Source: an uncultured bacterium (lineage in GTDB: Bacteria; Verrucomicrobiota; Lentisphaeria; Oligosphaerales; Oligosphaeraceae). From it: a stretch of 50,436 nucleotides of DNA. The notes under the pieces were generated by a model. It saw nothing but the letters and a program-made list of their open reading frames with translations, was not told the origin of the DNA and searched no databases. Both the position numbers and the translations under genes were made by a program. Positions 35,639 through 45,047 of the stretch are shown in pieces. Numbering within the stretch: position 1 is the stretch's first letter; each line of letters begins with the position of its first letter. The stretch is taken from assembly GCA_900548225.1 (NCBI GenBank), contig URJM01000003.1, positions 1-50,436 on the forward strand, written 5' to 3'.

Positions 35639-37432
35639 ATGCCCGAGGAAATCTACAATCCAGTATCGAGCTACCGCGACACATACAAGGATGCCTTCAG
35701 GCTGGCTGCAGAGGAGGAGTTCCAGCGCCTTGAGTCGGCGGCGAATGTCGACGCCGCGGAGAATGCGGCCCGGGTCAGGGAAATCAACAGGCTCGAAGCG
35801 GAGCTCAATTCCGCAAAGAGCCACCAGGGATGCATGACGACGATTGTCACGCTGATGGTGATATTGATCATCGTCGGAGTGCTCTCGGGCCTCGGGCTTG
35901 TGGCGGACGCCATGGAGGTCTACGACGACGGCACCCGGGGCCTCTATACATTCGGCGGCTTCGGAGGCGCAGTCGTCGCAATCCTCCTGCTGGTGAGCTG
36001 GGTCTTGCCCGCCAGACGCCGCGCGGTGGAACGCACTCAGAGGCTGGAAAATGAGCTCCACGAGGCAAAAGAGGCCGCATGGGAGCAAATGGAACCCCTT
36101 AACCAGCGGTTCGACTGGGATGTGACGGCCAGGCTCATTAAAAAGGTATGCCCCATCCTGAACATCGACCCGTATTTCACCTCCGGAAGACTCAATGAAC
36201 TGGAAGGACACTTCGGATGGAGCCGAAGCTACCACGGCGACGACCGCTCCATCCTCTTCTCGCAAAGCGGGGATATCGTCGGAAATCCATTCGCCTTCGG
36301 AGAGGAACTGGTCCAGACATGGGAGGACAAGGTCTACACGGGATATCTCACAATCCACTGGACGGAGACCTACACCGACTCGGAGGGAAAATCCCACGAG
36401 GTGACAAGAAGCGAAACCCTCGTAGCACACTACACCGCACCCGCACCGGAATACTCAAAACGGTCGTTCCTCATCTACGGAAACGACGCCGCGCCTAATC
36501 TCTGCTTCAGCAGAAAGCCAACCGGACTCGCAAATGACGGAGACGGGTGGTTCTCGGGCATGAGAAAAAGGCACGCACTGAAAAAACTCAAGAAGTTCTC
36601 GGAAAATCTCCTCGACGAATCCCAGTATACCCTCATGAGCAACCACGACTTCGAGGTGCTCTTCCACTCGACGGACCGAAACGACGAAATCCAGTTCCGG
36701 CTGCTCTATACGCCACTGGCCATGCAACAGACGGTGGAGCTGCTGAAGGACCAGACGGTCGGATACGGGGATGACTTCACTTTCATCAAGGAAAATCTCC
36801 TTAATCTTGTGATTCCAAATCATCTCCAGGGATTCTCGCTGGATACAAACCCAGTCAACTACGCCACATACGACCTGGAGGCGTGCCGCGCCTTCTTCAT
36901 CTCACGCAACGAGGAGTATTTCAGGCAGGTCTTCTTCTCGCTGGCACCACTCCTCTGCATCCCACTCTATCAACAACACCGCACCGCAAAGACTATCTAC
37001 GGATATACACCTGGCGAAGAATCGTGCTTCTGGGAACATGAAAGCATGGCTAACTACTTCGGGGACAAAAGGTTCAAACACCCGGACTGCATCACCAGAT
37101 GCATCCTCAAGACAAGAAAAAGGGCGAGAAAGGGAAATACAAGCACCATCGATGTCACAGCATACGGATTCAGGGGCATCGACAGGGTGGAATATGTGGA
37201 ATGCTGGGGAGGAGACGGACAATTCCACCTCGTCCCAGTGGAATGGGTCGAATATCTGCCCGTCGAAAGAACGTCAAGCTATTCGCTGTGCGAACTGGAA
37301 CCACAACCCGAAAACGACGAGGCAAGACCACTCGCCGGACCACGGACTAACCTCGACGACTACCTCGACAAGATCGGAGTCTCACGGGCATACGCGGCAT
37401 ATCGACGCTCCGTCTTCGCATGGATGGAATAA
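35639..37432 (+). CDS. Large two-helix membrane protein, LemA partner
   Basis: This 597-residue protein is not one I recognise. A cytoplasmic head (residues 1-60) with a coiled-coil-like stretch leads to two membrane helices (about 62-84 and 101-121). A second coiled segment follows, then a soluble domain of some 440 residues. The head is Glu/Ala-rich with short Cys content. Position right after lemA and the two-helix plan recall the DUF3137-type LemA partners, but I cannot confirm homology. The last 20 residues (LDDYLDKIGVSRAYAAY) end just before repeat element 6. It should face the cytoplasm or periplasm through its big domain. Confidence 0.65.
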   Translation: MPEEIYNPVSSYRDTYKDAFRLAAEEEFQRLESAANVDAAENAARVREINRLEAELNSAKSHQGCMTTIVTLMVILIIVGVLSGLGLVADAMEVYDDGTRGLYTFGGFGGAVVAILLLVSWVLPARRRAVERTQRLENELHEAKEAAWEQMEPLNQRFDWDVTARLIKKVCPILNIDPYFTSGRLNELEGHFGWSRSYHGDDRSILFSQSGDIVGNPFAFGEELVQTWEDKVYTGYLTIHWTETYTDSEGKSHEVTRSETLVAHYTAPAPEYSKRSFLIYGNDAAPNLCFSRKPTGLANDGDGWFSGMRKRHALKKLKKFSENLLDESQYTLMSNHDFEVLFHSTDRNDEIQFRLLYTPLAMQQTVELLKDQTVGYGDDFTFIKENLLNLVIPNHLQGFSLDTNPVNYATYDLEACRAFFISRNEEYFRQVFFSLAPLLCIPLYQQHRTAKTIYGYTPGEESCFWEHESMANYFGDKRFKHPDCITRCILKTRKRARKGNTSTIDVTAYGFRGIDRVEYVECWGGDGQFHLVPVEWVEYLPVERTSSYSLCELEPQPENDEARPLAGPRTNLDDYLDKIGVSRAYAAYRRSVFAWME

Positions 37433-37434
37433 AA

Positions 37435-37680
37435 GTAGAGAATAGGGAGAAGAAGGTAGAAAGTAGTGCGTGGACACTTTGCAGTGGGCGACCGTTGAGC
37501 GCGGCGGAATCGCCGCGCGGTAGAGGGTAGAGTGGGATTTACACACAGGGACGCACGGCGGAATCGCCGTGCAGTAGAGGGTAGAGTGGGATTTACACAC
37601 AGGGACGCACGGCGGAATCGCCGTGCGGGCGCGCCCAAGCGCGCCATCCACGCACTGCTTTCTCCTCCCTACTCTCTACC
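37435..37680. repeat. Modular intergenic palindromic element 6 (shortest)
   Basis: At 246 bp this is the simplest complete copy: left arm GTAGAGAATAGGGAGAAG..TAGTGCGTGGACACTTTGC, CAGTGGGCGACC, one GC hairpin, a doubled unit (TAGAGGGTAGAGTGGGATTT with ACACACAGGGACGCACGGCG), the GCGCGCCC hairpin, and the right arm CCATCCACGCACTGC..CTCTCTACC. It fills the space between two convergent genes completely. Its left end follows two bases after the stop codon of the LemA partner, and its right end overlaps the last three codons of the large hydrolase. Confidence 0.88.
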
Positions 37681-40600
37681 TAATATTTTTTCCGCATTTC
37701 CGGTCAGGAAGACCCGTGTTTCGAAGGCATCCATAGTGATTTCGAAGGAGTTGGTCTCCCTTGCCACCACCTCTCCCGAAAAGACATCCACCACATCGCA
37801 TATTTGCGGCAGCCTGATGGTTTTTCGTCCTGCGTGGTTGGCGTGGATGCTGACCACATCCCGGCTGGCATAGAGATTGTCGTCCCCGTCAATGAAGACA
37901 TGGACTCCTGCGTTTTGTGCGACATGTCGCAGGAACTCCCTGTCCAGGTCGGTGGTTCCGTAGAAGTATGCTCCATCCTTTTCGGCGACGGCCACCTCCC
38001 CCGTGGATTCATACCTTGCCAGCGGTGTAGCCTCCTTGTCCACCACCTTGAATCGTGTTTTGACCGTGTATGGTTGTCCTGCCTCCTGATCCTTCTCCCT
38101 GTCGAAGAGGATTTTGAGGGAGCCTTCTCCTGCCTCCGCCATCTCCATTCCCACGTTTTCGGAGAGTGTTTTCGTGGAGATTCCCTGGTCGTCCAGGAAT
38201 CCCGTGCCGTATGTGAAGACCATTTTCGCGCCATTGTCCCGCAGTGCCTGGATTGCCTGCCGGAGTTCCGGCTTGTCCTTGACGGCGTTCAGGAAGATTA
38301 CCATCTTGTATTTGGCGGGGCATCTCAGGATGTCCTCCAGCAGAACCACATCCACGGGGGCTCCGAACTGTGCCAGCGGGATTCTCTGGTAGTAGAGCAG
38401 GTCTCCCGAGATGCGCTGGACATAGCGTGGCTGGGTGCGCAGGGCTCCGTCATGGGAGTACATATACCGGCTCCGGTCCTTCACCGCCACGGCGGAGGTG
38501 GTTGCCCCGAAATACCGGATGGCATCCTCGTCAATCACAGCGGCGACTTCCGCGGATGGTGAGGAGCCGTTTTCCATGAGATACTGTCCTGCCTGCAGCG
38601 ACCTTGTGAACAATTGCCGGATTGCCGGGTCGTCCAGTTCGTTGCCTCCAACCAGCGGCAGCTGGTTCAATGGAGTTGCGTGTGCCAGTGACATTCCGAC
38701 ATTCCTCTTCAGGACATTCAGGGTGCACTCCATGTTCAGAGTCTGTTCGAAGTCGGTCTTGAAGGTCAGGTGCGTGCGCGTGTCGTCCTCCATCATGGAG
38801 AACTTTCCTGCGTTGAAGATTGCGCCGTACGGTTTCATGTCCGCATTTGGCGCCCCCAGGCTTCGGATGCCGTAGCTTTGTGGCGAGAGGAAGTAATCCA
38901 AGTCGGGGCAATCCAGCAGCCTTTGGAGGGCGTTGTGTCCGCCGCCGTTGACGCAGTGTCCCAGGTTGGCGTATTCCATCAGATATCCGTAGTAGCATCC
39001 CACCAGCTTGTTCCGCCCGCATGCCTTCTTTGCGGCGGCGGCGAGGATCTCCACGCATTCCGCGATGGATTCGCTGTAGTACCTGTCATATAGGATTGCG
39101 ATTTCGTCCCTGGCGGGGTTTCGGAAAATGCCGTCGACGGTTGCCTCCCGTTCCTGTCGTCCCGGCACGGCGGTTGCATTCACGCCATTTTGTGCGGCGT
39201 ATTCCAGGAATTCCCGTGTTCCCCCCTGGCTGAAGTCCGCGTATTGGTCGGAGTGGGACGCCCATCCCTGCCATTCGCAGGAGATTCCTCCCATGAGATT
39301 GTAGATGAAGGTCTTTGGTCCGAAGAAAGTCTCCAGGTGATTCATCAGCGCGGTCAGCGCGCGTGCGGCGTCTGCGCGGTATTCCGCATTTGCGAAATCG
39401 ATAGCCGAGACGTAGTATCCGTAGATGCTGCCGTCCTCCATGTGCGACATTCTATCGGGATACATTCTTCCGTACCATCCTCCGGGCTGGCACCAGACAT
39501 AGAGTCCCAGCATGCTGTCAGGGTAGTGTTGGAGGATTGAATTCAGCGTGCGGTCGACCTCTGTGAAGTCGTACTGGTCTGGTCCGACCCACCACAGGTT
39601 TGTCATGCCGCCGAGCCGGGCCGCCACCACGTTGAACGGGGAGTCCGCCCCCTCCATGCCTGTCACGAAGTAGTGGTTGTCCATAGTGGAGGTGCATGCC
39701 GTGAGGATGTTGAAGAAGAAGGGTTTTCCGTTCAGCATCGGGATGGGTCCCCGCGGGGTCTGCGCCACCTTGGACACGGCGGGCTCCCCCTCCATGGCAC
39801 GCTCCTCCGTCACCACGTCCACTTTCGTCATTCCCAGGAGCTGGCGTCTGTCGGTCATTCCGAACACCCATTGGAAGTGTGCGGGAGTCCCGTAGTAATC
39901 GCTTTCGAAGGCCTTGAAGCGGAAGAGGATGCCATCCTCGGTGGTGGTGCCCTGCAATTCGCCTGCAGTCCCCTCGAATGCCTTCAGAACCTGTCCGCTG
40001 GGGCTGCAAAAATGGGCGTAGAAGCGTTCATTTGGCGTGAACCCGTCCTCCGGCTCCATGAAGAGGACATCCATGGAGAGGATGTCGTTGGCGACCACCT
40101 TGACGCGCACCGGCGCGCCGTCCTTGCCCTTGAGGCTCCTGTACGCGGGGCGGAGGCTTGTCCAGGGTGCGGCAGGTGGACCGGGGCGTGTGGCGGCCTT
40201 TGCCCAGGCGCCGTCGTCGAAGTCCCTCCGTTCCCAGCCGTCGGGCGCCTCCCCTGCCAGGCTCCGGGAGTCCTCCGGGGTGACGACTTGGATCTGCCCG
40301 TCTTCCCTGGCAATCTGGAGATCCATCATCAGGCCGCCGATGTCTCCGGTGTTCTGGTAACGGATGGCCAGCAGATTCTCTCCTTCGACGAAAAATCCCG
40401 GGGGGACATCGAAGACATCGGGGTTCCTCCATAGGTCGCTCCACCTTCTTTCCAGTTTGTGGCCATTCAGCCAGGCCACCTCGATTTCGTCATCGCAGAT
40501 GCTTTGCCAGAGTGCCTGCGAGGGCTTTCCATCCAGATGGAATCGTTTCCGCAGGTGGCATGGCCCGACGTAGTAGAAGGAGGGGTCGGGGGAGACCATT

Positions 40601-41238
40601 GGGGAGAAGAATGCATTGACTCCGGGGACGGCGGCCTCCGGCTTCCTGTCCCCTGCATTCGGCATGTCCACGGGCATCCTCAATGGAATTCCCTTGGCGA
40701 ACTCCTCGGGGTGCAGTTCTGCAAGCGCCTTGTCTTCATCCAATTTCAGGAATTGGATTGACCTGACGAGCATGGTTGTCCCCGGCTGTGGCTCGAAATC
40801 CAGTCGCAGGGTGGTGATTGCGGTTGCATTCGACCAGATTGCGAAGGCATTCGCCCGTGCCTTTCCCTGCAAATCCACCACCATCCTATGGGGTTTTCCG
40901 TCGACAATGAGCTGTGGCAGATAGAATTTCTTCTCCTCGTCCAGCGTCGGGTCGTCACTGGTTCCGAAGAATGCGAATCCCCCGCCGATAGGCGTCTCCG
41001 GCGCCGTCGCCTCATATTCGACGACCAGGAAGTTCTTCCCTTCTGGCGCGAAATCCACCTGGGGGGCGTGGAGATTGGGGTGGAGAGCCGTGCTGGTGAT
41101 TTCCAGTCCATCGGGGGTTTCGGCCACGGTCAGCATGCTGCTGTCAGTCCAATCGGAACGGGTGTTATCAAATGTCCATTCCTGGGCAAGGAGCGGCAGG
41201 GTGCAGGAGAGCAGGAGGATCGTCAGGAGGTTTTTCAT
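37669..41238 (-). CDS. Large secreted glycoside-hydrolase-like protein
   Basis: This 1189-residue protein starts with a Sec signal peptide (MKNLLTILLLSCTLPLLAQE). A beta-sandwich region (about 20-180), a GH2-type galactose-binding-like domain (about 215-310: VGPCHLRKRF, VFDVPPGFFVEGENLLAIRYQN) and a TIM-barrel-like catalytic region (about 500-850: LGLYVWCQPGGWYGRM, NLMGGISCEWQGW) follow, then an alpha/beta domain like the GH42 trimerisation domain (VVLLEDILRCPAKYKMVIFLNAVKD) and a beta tail. It fits a beta-galactosidase-type plan. I cannot point out the catalytic acids with certainty. Its last three codons and stop lie inside repeat element 6. No ribosome site decides the start; the signal peptide does. 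Confidence 0.75.
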   Translation of the reverse strand: MKNLLTILLLSCTLPLLAQEWTFDNTRSDWTDSSMLTVAETPDGLEITSTALHPNLHAPQVDFAPEGKNFLVVEYEATAPETPIGGGFAFFGTSDDPTLDEEKKFYLPQLIVDGKPHRMVVDLQGKARANAFAIWSNATAITTLRLDFEPQPGTTMLVRSIQFLKLDEDKALAELHPEEFAKGIPLRMPVDMPNAGDRKPEAAVPGVNAFFSPMVSPDPSFYYVGPCHLRKRFHLDGKPSQALWQSICDDEIEVAWLNGHKLERRWSDLWRNPDVFDVPPGFFVEGENLLAIRYQNTGDIGGLMMDLQIAREDGQIQVVTPEDSRSLAGEAPDGWERRDFDDGAWAKAATRPGPPAAPWTSLRPAYRSLKGKDGAPVRVKVVANDILSMDVLFMEPEDGFTPNERFYAHFCSPSGQVLKAFEGTAGELQGTTTEDGILFRFKAFESDYYGTPAHFQWVFGMTDRRQLLGMTKVDVVTEERAMEGEPAVSKVAQTPRGPIPMLNGKPFFFNILTACTSTMDNHYFVTGMEGADSPFNVVAARLGGMTNLWWVGPDQYDFTEVDRTLNSILQHYPDSMLGLYVWCQPGGWYGRMYPDRMSHMEDGSIYGYYVSAIDFANAEYRADAARALTALMNHLETFFGPKTFIYNLMGGISCEWQGWASHSDQYADFSQGGTREFLEYAAQNGVNATAVPGRQEREATVDGIFRNPARDEIAILYDRYYSESIAECVEILAAAAKKACGRNKLVGCYYGYLMEYANLGHCVNGGGHNALQRLLDCPDLDYFLSPQSYGIRSLGAPNADMKPYGAIFNAGKFSMMEDDTRTHLTFKTDFEQTLNMECTLNVLKRNVGMSLAHATPLNQLPLVGGNELDDPAIRQLFTRSLQAGQYLMENGSSPSAEVAAVIDEDAIRYFGATTSAVAVKDRSRYMYSHDGALRTQPRYVQRISGDLLYYQRIPLAQFGAPVDVVLLEDILRCPAKYKMVIFLNAVKDKPELRQAIQALRDNGAKMVFTYGTGFLDDQGISTKTLSENVGMEMAEAGEGSLKILFDREKDQEAGQPYTVKTRFKVVDKEATPLARYESTGEVAVAEKDGAYFYGTTDLDREFLRHVAQNAGVHVFIDGDDNLYASRDVVSIHANHAGRKTIRLPQICDVVDVFSGEVVARETNSFEITMDAFETRVFLTGNAEKILGRE

Positions 41239-41461
41239 GCGGTTGGCGGGCAGGTCTTCGGGTGGCTAATGCGACACTTCAGAATGCTATCTTCCCTATC
41301 AGGGCGGTCAATAGAATGGCGAATGGATAGAAATGGACACAAGTGGACAGAAATGCACTCTTTTTCAGGGGGCAGGTTCACTGATTTCCTGGAAAGCGCG
41401 TTCTACGGCAATCCGTGTGCTTCGTGGTCCAGGAACCGCCCTCCAGGGGAATCCGGCTTTC
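41239..41461. other. Intergenic stretch with a decayed CACGAA-like module
   Basis: Around 41322-41357 the sequence reads GAATGG, GAATGGATAGAAATGGAC, ACAAGTGGACAGAAATG, which looks like a worn version of the periodic CACGAATGGA module of the intergenic elements, without arms or hairpins. The rest holds no gene. It should contain the promoter of the minus-strand hydrolase, whose boxes I could not place. Confidence 0.4.
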
Positions 41462-41499
41462 AAAAAAGGACTGCCGCGGGTGGCGGCAGTCCTTTTTTT
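41462..41499 (-). terminator. Strong intrinsic terminator of prepilin-like copy 3
   Basis: An uninterrupted GC-rich stem (AAAGGACTGCCGC with its complement) is flanked by an A run on one side and a T run on the other, so it can stop transcription in both directions. It lies 23 bp after the stop codon of the gene at 41523-42377. Confidence 0.9.
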
Positions 41500-41522
41500 G
41501 TGGAACCGGGTGTGTTCTAGGG

Positions 41523-42377
41523 CTAGCGGTCCTTTTCGCCGCCGTAGCAGTCGGCGCCCGGATACCAGTAGAAGTCCGTGTAGAGTGGCATGGAGTAGTT
41601 GTAGCCGATTATCACCTTGTTCTTGTTGACGGCTGCGACATGGCCATCGCCAAAGGCGAAGTTGCACATGTCACCGTGGCGGAAGTAGCGGCTCCTGGTT
41701 TCCAGGTCACGATGCATCGACGGTGGGAATGCAACGACCCCCGTCAGGTTGTCCGTGCCCAGCTGGTTGCAGGCCGTGCCGTCCAGGACGTGGACGAAGA
41801 TGGAGGGGTACTTGATTGCGGAGATCCGCCTCCAGGTGGAGGCCAGGTGTTCTCCGACCTGTCCCCAGTCTCCCCAGGGGGTTCCGTCGAGGTACTTCTT
41901 GCAGTAGCTTGCGCCCATGTTTGCCTGGTAGGCGATATTTCCCGTCACACGCTGGCTGGTTGGTGCGGACGGGCATAGCAGGACCTTGTGCCAGGAACTC
42001 TTGTCGGCGCCTGTGCCGGGGCCGGTTGCCCCAAAGGCGGCGGCGGGATCCTTTTCACACCACTGGGAGCCTGTCATCGGGGTGCCGGGAATGAGTGGAT
42101 TCAGGGAGAACCAGAAGTAGGTGTTCGGGTCTTCAATGATGGCGCCGAAGAAATTGACGCTCTGGTTCTGGATGTGGAAGACGTTTGGCGGCAGGTAGTC
42201 GTCGTAGTCGTTGCCGTAGAGGATGTTGCCCAGCTGGACTTGCTTCAGGTTGTTGGTGCAGCTGATGGCACGCGCCTTCTCACGCGCCTTCGACAGGGCA
42301 GGCAACAACATGGATGCAAGAATTGCGATGATTGCAATCACAACAAGCAACTCGATAAGGGTGAATGTTTTCTTCAT
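41523..42377 (-). CDS. Prepilin-like secreted protein with H-x9-DG motif (copy 3)
   Basis: This 284-residue member of the prepilin-like family shares the MKKTFTLIELLVVIAI leader and SKAREKARAISCTNNLKQ segment with the two tandem copies at 12-14 kb, but its later part has diverged more. The H-x9-DG motif is visible (YFRHGDMCNFAFGDGH). The same two-step route is expected: export, then cleavage before the helix by a prepilin peptidase. It stands alone between a strong terminator and repeat element 7, next to glycan-degradation genes, which fits a surface protein of that function only loosely. The ATG at 42377 is chosen because it begins the leader. Confidence 0.9.
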   Translation of the reverse strand: MKKTFTLIELLVVIAIIAILASMLLPALSKAREKARAISCTNNLKQVQLGNILYGNDYDDYLPPNVFHIQNQSVNFFGAIIEDPNTYFWFSLNPLIPGTPMTGSQWCEKDPAAAFGATGPGTGADKSSWHKVLLCPSAPTSQRVTGNIAYQANMGASYCKKYLDGTPWGDWGQVGEHLASTWRRISAIKYPSIFVHVLDGTACNQLGTDNLTGVVAFPPSMHRDLETRSRYFRHGDMCNFAFGDGHVAAVNKNKVIIGYNYSMPLYTDFYWYPGADCYGGEKDR

Positions 42378-42414
42378 TGGCGAATCTCTCCTGGGGTTGT
42401 TTGTTTTTGTCAAA

Positions 42415-43067
42415 GTAGAGAATAGGGAGGAGAAGGTAGAAAGTAGTGCGTGGTCACTTTGCAGTGGGCGTCCAAAGTAGAGAATAGGGAGGAGAAGGTA
42501 GAAAGTAGTGCGTGGTCACTATGCAGTGGGCGTCCGTCAAGTAGTGAGAAGGGAGAAGAAGGTAGAAGGTAGTGCGTGGCTGGCGCGCTTGGGCGCGCCC
42601 GCACGGCAGAATCGCCGTGCGTACAATGAGGAGGGGATGAACCACGAAAAACACGAAATACGCGCAACAGGGCGTTTCCTAATCGTTATTATAGGAAAAA
42701 AAACGAAAATAGAAAGTAGGGAGAAGAAGGTAGAAAGTAGTGCGTGGTCACTATGCAGTGGGCTTCCGTCAAGTAGTGAGAAGGGAGAAGAACCACGAAT
42801 GGACACGAATGGACACTAAAAAGACAAAACAGTCATAACCACGAAAAACACGAAATATGGAAATCCAGTGACACCGCCTCATGAAAAAAGACATTCGTGG
42901 TCCATTCGTGTGCATTCGTGGTTCTATTATCTGCCCTTTCGTGTTTTTCGTGTTTTTCGTGGTTTCCTTCCTCCCACCTCAGGCAACGCACGGCACAATT
43001 GCCGTGCGGGCGCGCTCAAGCGCACCAGCCACGCACTGCTTTCTACCTTCTTCTCCCTATTCTCTAC
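42415..43067. repeat. Modular intergenic palindromic element 7 (longest)
   Basis: Four forward arm units stand on the left, two with CACTTTGCAGTGGGC or CACTATGCAGTGGGC, with a GC hairpin pair and a short CACGAA stretch between them. From about 42715 a complete second element follows: arm, TTCCGTCAAGTAGTGAG, GAACCACGAATGGACACG, a unique core (ACTAAAAAGACAAAACAGTC; GAAATATGGAAATCCAGTGA; CCTCATGAAAAAAGAC), a reversed CACGAA module, CTTCCTCCCACCTCAGGC, the ACGCACGGC hairpin and the right arm. This second part is an inverted copy of element 8. It ends at the base before the stop codon of the next gene. Confidence 0.88.
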
Positions 43068-43907
43068 TTATCGCACTTTAACCCATTCGTTGAGTCTTGC
43101 TTCGCTTTCGATTATCACCCTGAGGATTCTGACGATGTCAACGGTTTCCTTTGGGGGGATGGGGACGATTCGGTCCTTGAAGAACTTGAGGATGACCTCG
43201 ACCTGGTTTTCGAAGTAGTCCGTCACCTGCGGGACAGCCTTGTAGACCTCCGGGCCGCAGGCGCAGAAGGAGTATGGCCACAGAGTCGAGTGCATCGTCA
43301 TGTCCGCGACTCGTCCGTCATCGAATCTGAAGACGATGTGGTGTGCCTCTCCTGAGCGTGTATGCATCAGGCTGGTGATATTTGTCCCCATGAGTGTGAC
43401 AATCATTTCGAGGGGGTGGATTGCCTCCTCCCAGAAGACATGTCCGTCTCCGAACACCGAGACATATTCGATTGGGAACGTTCCCTTGACCTCCTGGATT
43501 TCCGTGCCGTACCTTAGCGAGGAGCATGAGAACATCGGGGTGTTGTGTGCTTCTGCCCGTGCGAACATCCGTTCAGCGGCGGCCTCCTCGAGGGCGAGGG
43601 GCTTGTCGATGAAGACGGGCTTTCCGGATGCGAGGGCTCCGTATGCGATTTCCTCGTGTGCCTCGGGGTTTGACGGTGCGAGGATATAGAGTCCGTCGCA
43701 CTCCTCAATCAGCTTGTCGAGATTATCGTATGGCCTGACATTCCTTTCGGCGCACCACTTGTTCAGGGGGGTTGGCCCCGGGGTCTTTTCCCAGGCTCCG
43801 GCGATTTCGAACTCATCGGCGAGGCTGGACTTTGCGATTATGCCGGGGGCGTGGTTCGCGTGCCATTCGTCAATGCTGTAGTCGATGAAGGCGATTTTTC
43901 TTTTCAT
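43068..43907 (-). CDS. Gfo/Idh/MocA-family oxidoreductase (short form)
   Basis: This 279-residue protein belongs to the NAD(P)-dependent Gfo/Idh/MocA family, which oxidises or reduces sugars and inositols. The nucleotide-binding part shows ILAPSNPEAHEEIAYGALASG and the family lysine in the FIDKPLALEEA motif (normally EKP). The N terminus FIDYSIDEWHANHAP lacks the usual Gly-x-Gly-x-x-Gly, and the C-terminal domain is shorter than in the common 330-380-residue form. It lies 19 bp downstream of a second, normal Gfo/Idh gene on the same strand. The substrate is unknown. Confidence 0.85.
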   Translation of the reverse strand: MKRKIAFIDYSIDEWHANHAPGIIAKSSLADEFEIAGAWEKTPGPTPLNKWCAERNVRPYDNLDKLIEECDGLYILAPSNPEAHEEIAYGALASGKPVFIDKPLALEEAAAERMFARAEAHNTPMFSCSSLRYGTEIQEVKGTFPIEYVSVFGDGHVFWEEAIHPLEMIVTLMGTNITSLMHTRSGEAHHIVFRFDDGRVADMTMHSTLWPYSFCACGPEVYKAVPQVTDYFENQVEVILKFFKDRIVPIPPKETVDIVRILRVIIESEARLNEWVKVR

Positions 43908-43926
43908 CCCGTGGGTCTCCCTGTGA

Positions 43927-44940
43927 TTAGAGTTCGATGGTGCGGCCGGTCCTTGCGGAATCGTAGATTGCCAGAGCCACCTTGAGCGCCTTGATGCCGT
44001 CGTCGATGCTGGTGGGGAAGGGTTCTTCCTTCAACTCCGCCTCGATCAACTTCGCCATCTGGTTCTCCCATGCAGCGACGGTCAGGGTGCCGATGACCTC
44101 GCTCCTGGTCTCGAACTTGCCGTCGGGAGTGAAGCCGCCCTGGGTCAGAATCGTCTTCTCCTCCGCATAGTTCGCCAGGACGGCCCCCTTGTCGCCCATG
44201 ATTTCAAGGCCATAGAAGCCGGCGACACTCGTCCACCCGCACTCGATATAGCCCATGGCCGGCCTGTCGAACTTGAATGCCGCGACAGTATTGTCCTCGA
44301 CCTCGATCTTCTTGCGGAGAGTCTCCGAGAAGCCGGTGACCGCCTTTATGTCGCCGATGAACCAATGCGCCAGGTCGATGGCGTGGATTCCCATGTCCAG
44401 GACCGCGCCGCCGCCGGCCATCTCGGGATTGTAGAACCAGTCGGTCTTCGCCCAGCCGGGATATGGGCCGGTGTGGGCGAAACGGACGTGAATCATGTAG
44501 GGCTCCCCGATCTTGCCGGCCAAAACCGCATCACGGGCGGCAATCGCCAACGGGTTGAAACGATGGGAGAAACAGACTGCCAGACGGCGGCCTGTGCGCT
44601 GCTGGGCGGCCTTGATGGCCTCCGCCTCCTCCATGGATACCGCAACGGGCTTCTCAAGGATGACGTCACACCCGCACTCCATCGCCTCAATCGCATAACG
44701 GGCATGATACTTGTTCGGAAGACAAATCGAAACCAGGTCGGGACGCTCCTTCTGAAGAAGCTCCGAACAGTCGGAATACTCATGCTCAAAGTGCCACTTC
44801 TCCCTGACGCCAGCCAAGGACGACGGAAGTATGTCCGCTATCGCAGTCAGCTCGCAGTTCTCGTTCGCGGCATACCCAGGAATGTGGGAGGCGCGGGCTA
44901 TCGCACCACCACCCAATACACCAATTCTCAGCTTCTTCAT
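43927..44940 (-). CDS. Gfo/Idh/MocA-family oxidoreductase
   Basis: This 337-residue dehydrogenase has the expected Rossmann start (MKKLRIGVLGGGAIARASHI), the LVSICLPNKYHARYAIEAMECG segment, the EKPVAVSMEEAEAI motif with the catalytic-region lysine, and the second-domain MGIHAIDLAHWFIGD helix with its conserved His. It is first in a two-gene unit with the short form and diverges from the LacI regulator, with a 300-bp space between. The ATG at 44940 starts the Rossmann strand; an upstream frame adds 15 unlikely residues. A sugar, perhaps fucose from the GH95 enzyme, is a reasonable substrate guess. Confidence 0.92.
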   Translation of the reverse strand: MKKLRIGVLGGGAIARASHIPGYAANENCELTAIADILPSSLAGVREKWHFEHEYSDCSELLQKERPDLVSICLPNKYHARYAIEAMECGCDVILEKPVAVSMEEAEAIKAAQQRTGRRLAVCFSHRFNPLAIAARDAVLAGKIGEPYMIHVRFAHTGPYPGWAKTDWFYNPEMAGGGAVLDMGIHAIDLAHWFIGDIKAVTGFSETLRKKIEVEDNTVAAFKFDRPAMGYIECGWTSVAGFYGLEIMGDKGAVLANYAEEKTILTQGGFTPDGKFETRSEVIGTLTVAAWENQMAKLIEAELKEEPFPTSIDDGIKALKVALAIYDSARTGRTIEL

Positions 44941-45047
44941 GGACAGATTAATTCGTGTTGATGAATTTGTAGGACAGGAAAACACACGGAAGCACAGGCT
45001 CCACGCCGGAGGGTCTCAAGACTCCGCAGGAATTACTATGCGCCACA

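Noticed and set aside
33434..36430. A ~1000-residue open frame on the minus strand, antisense to miaB, lemA and the LemA partner
   Set aside because: The plus-strand genes have clear families and ribosome sites. The antisense product has no domain and odd composition; it is a shadow of GC-biased codon use.
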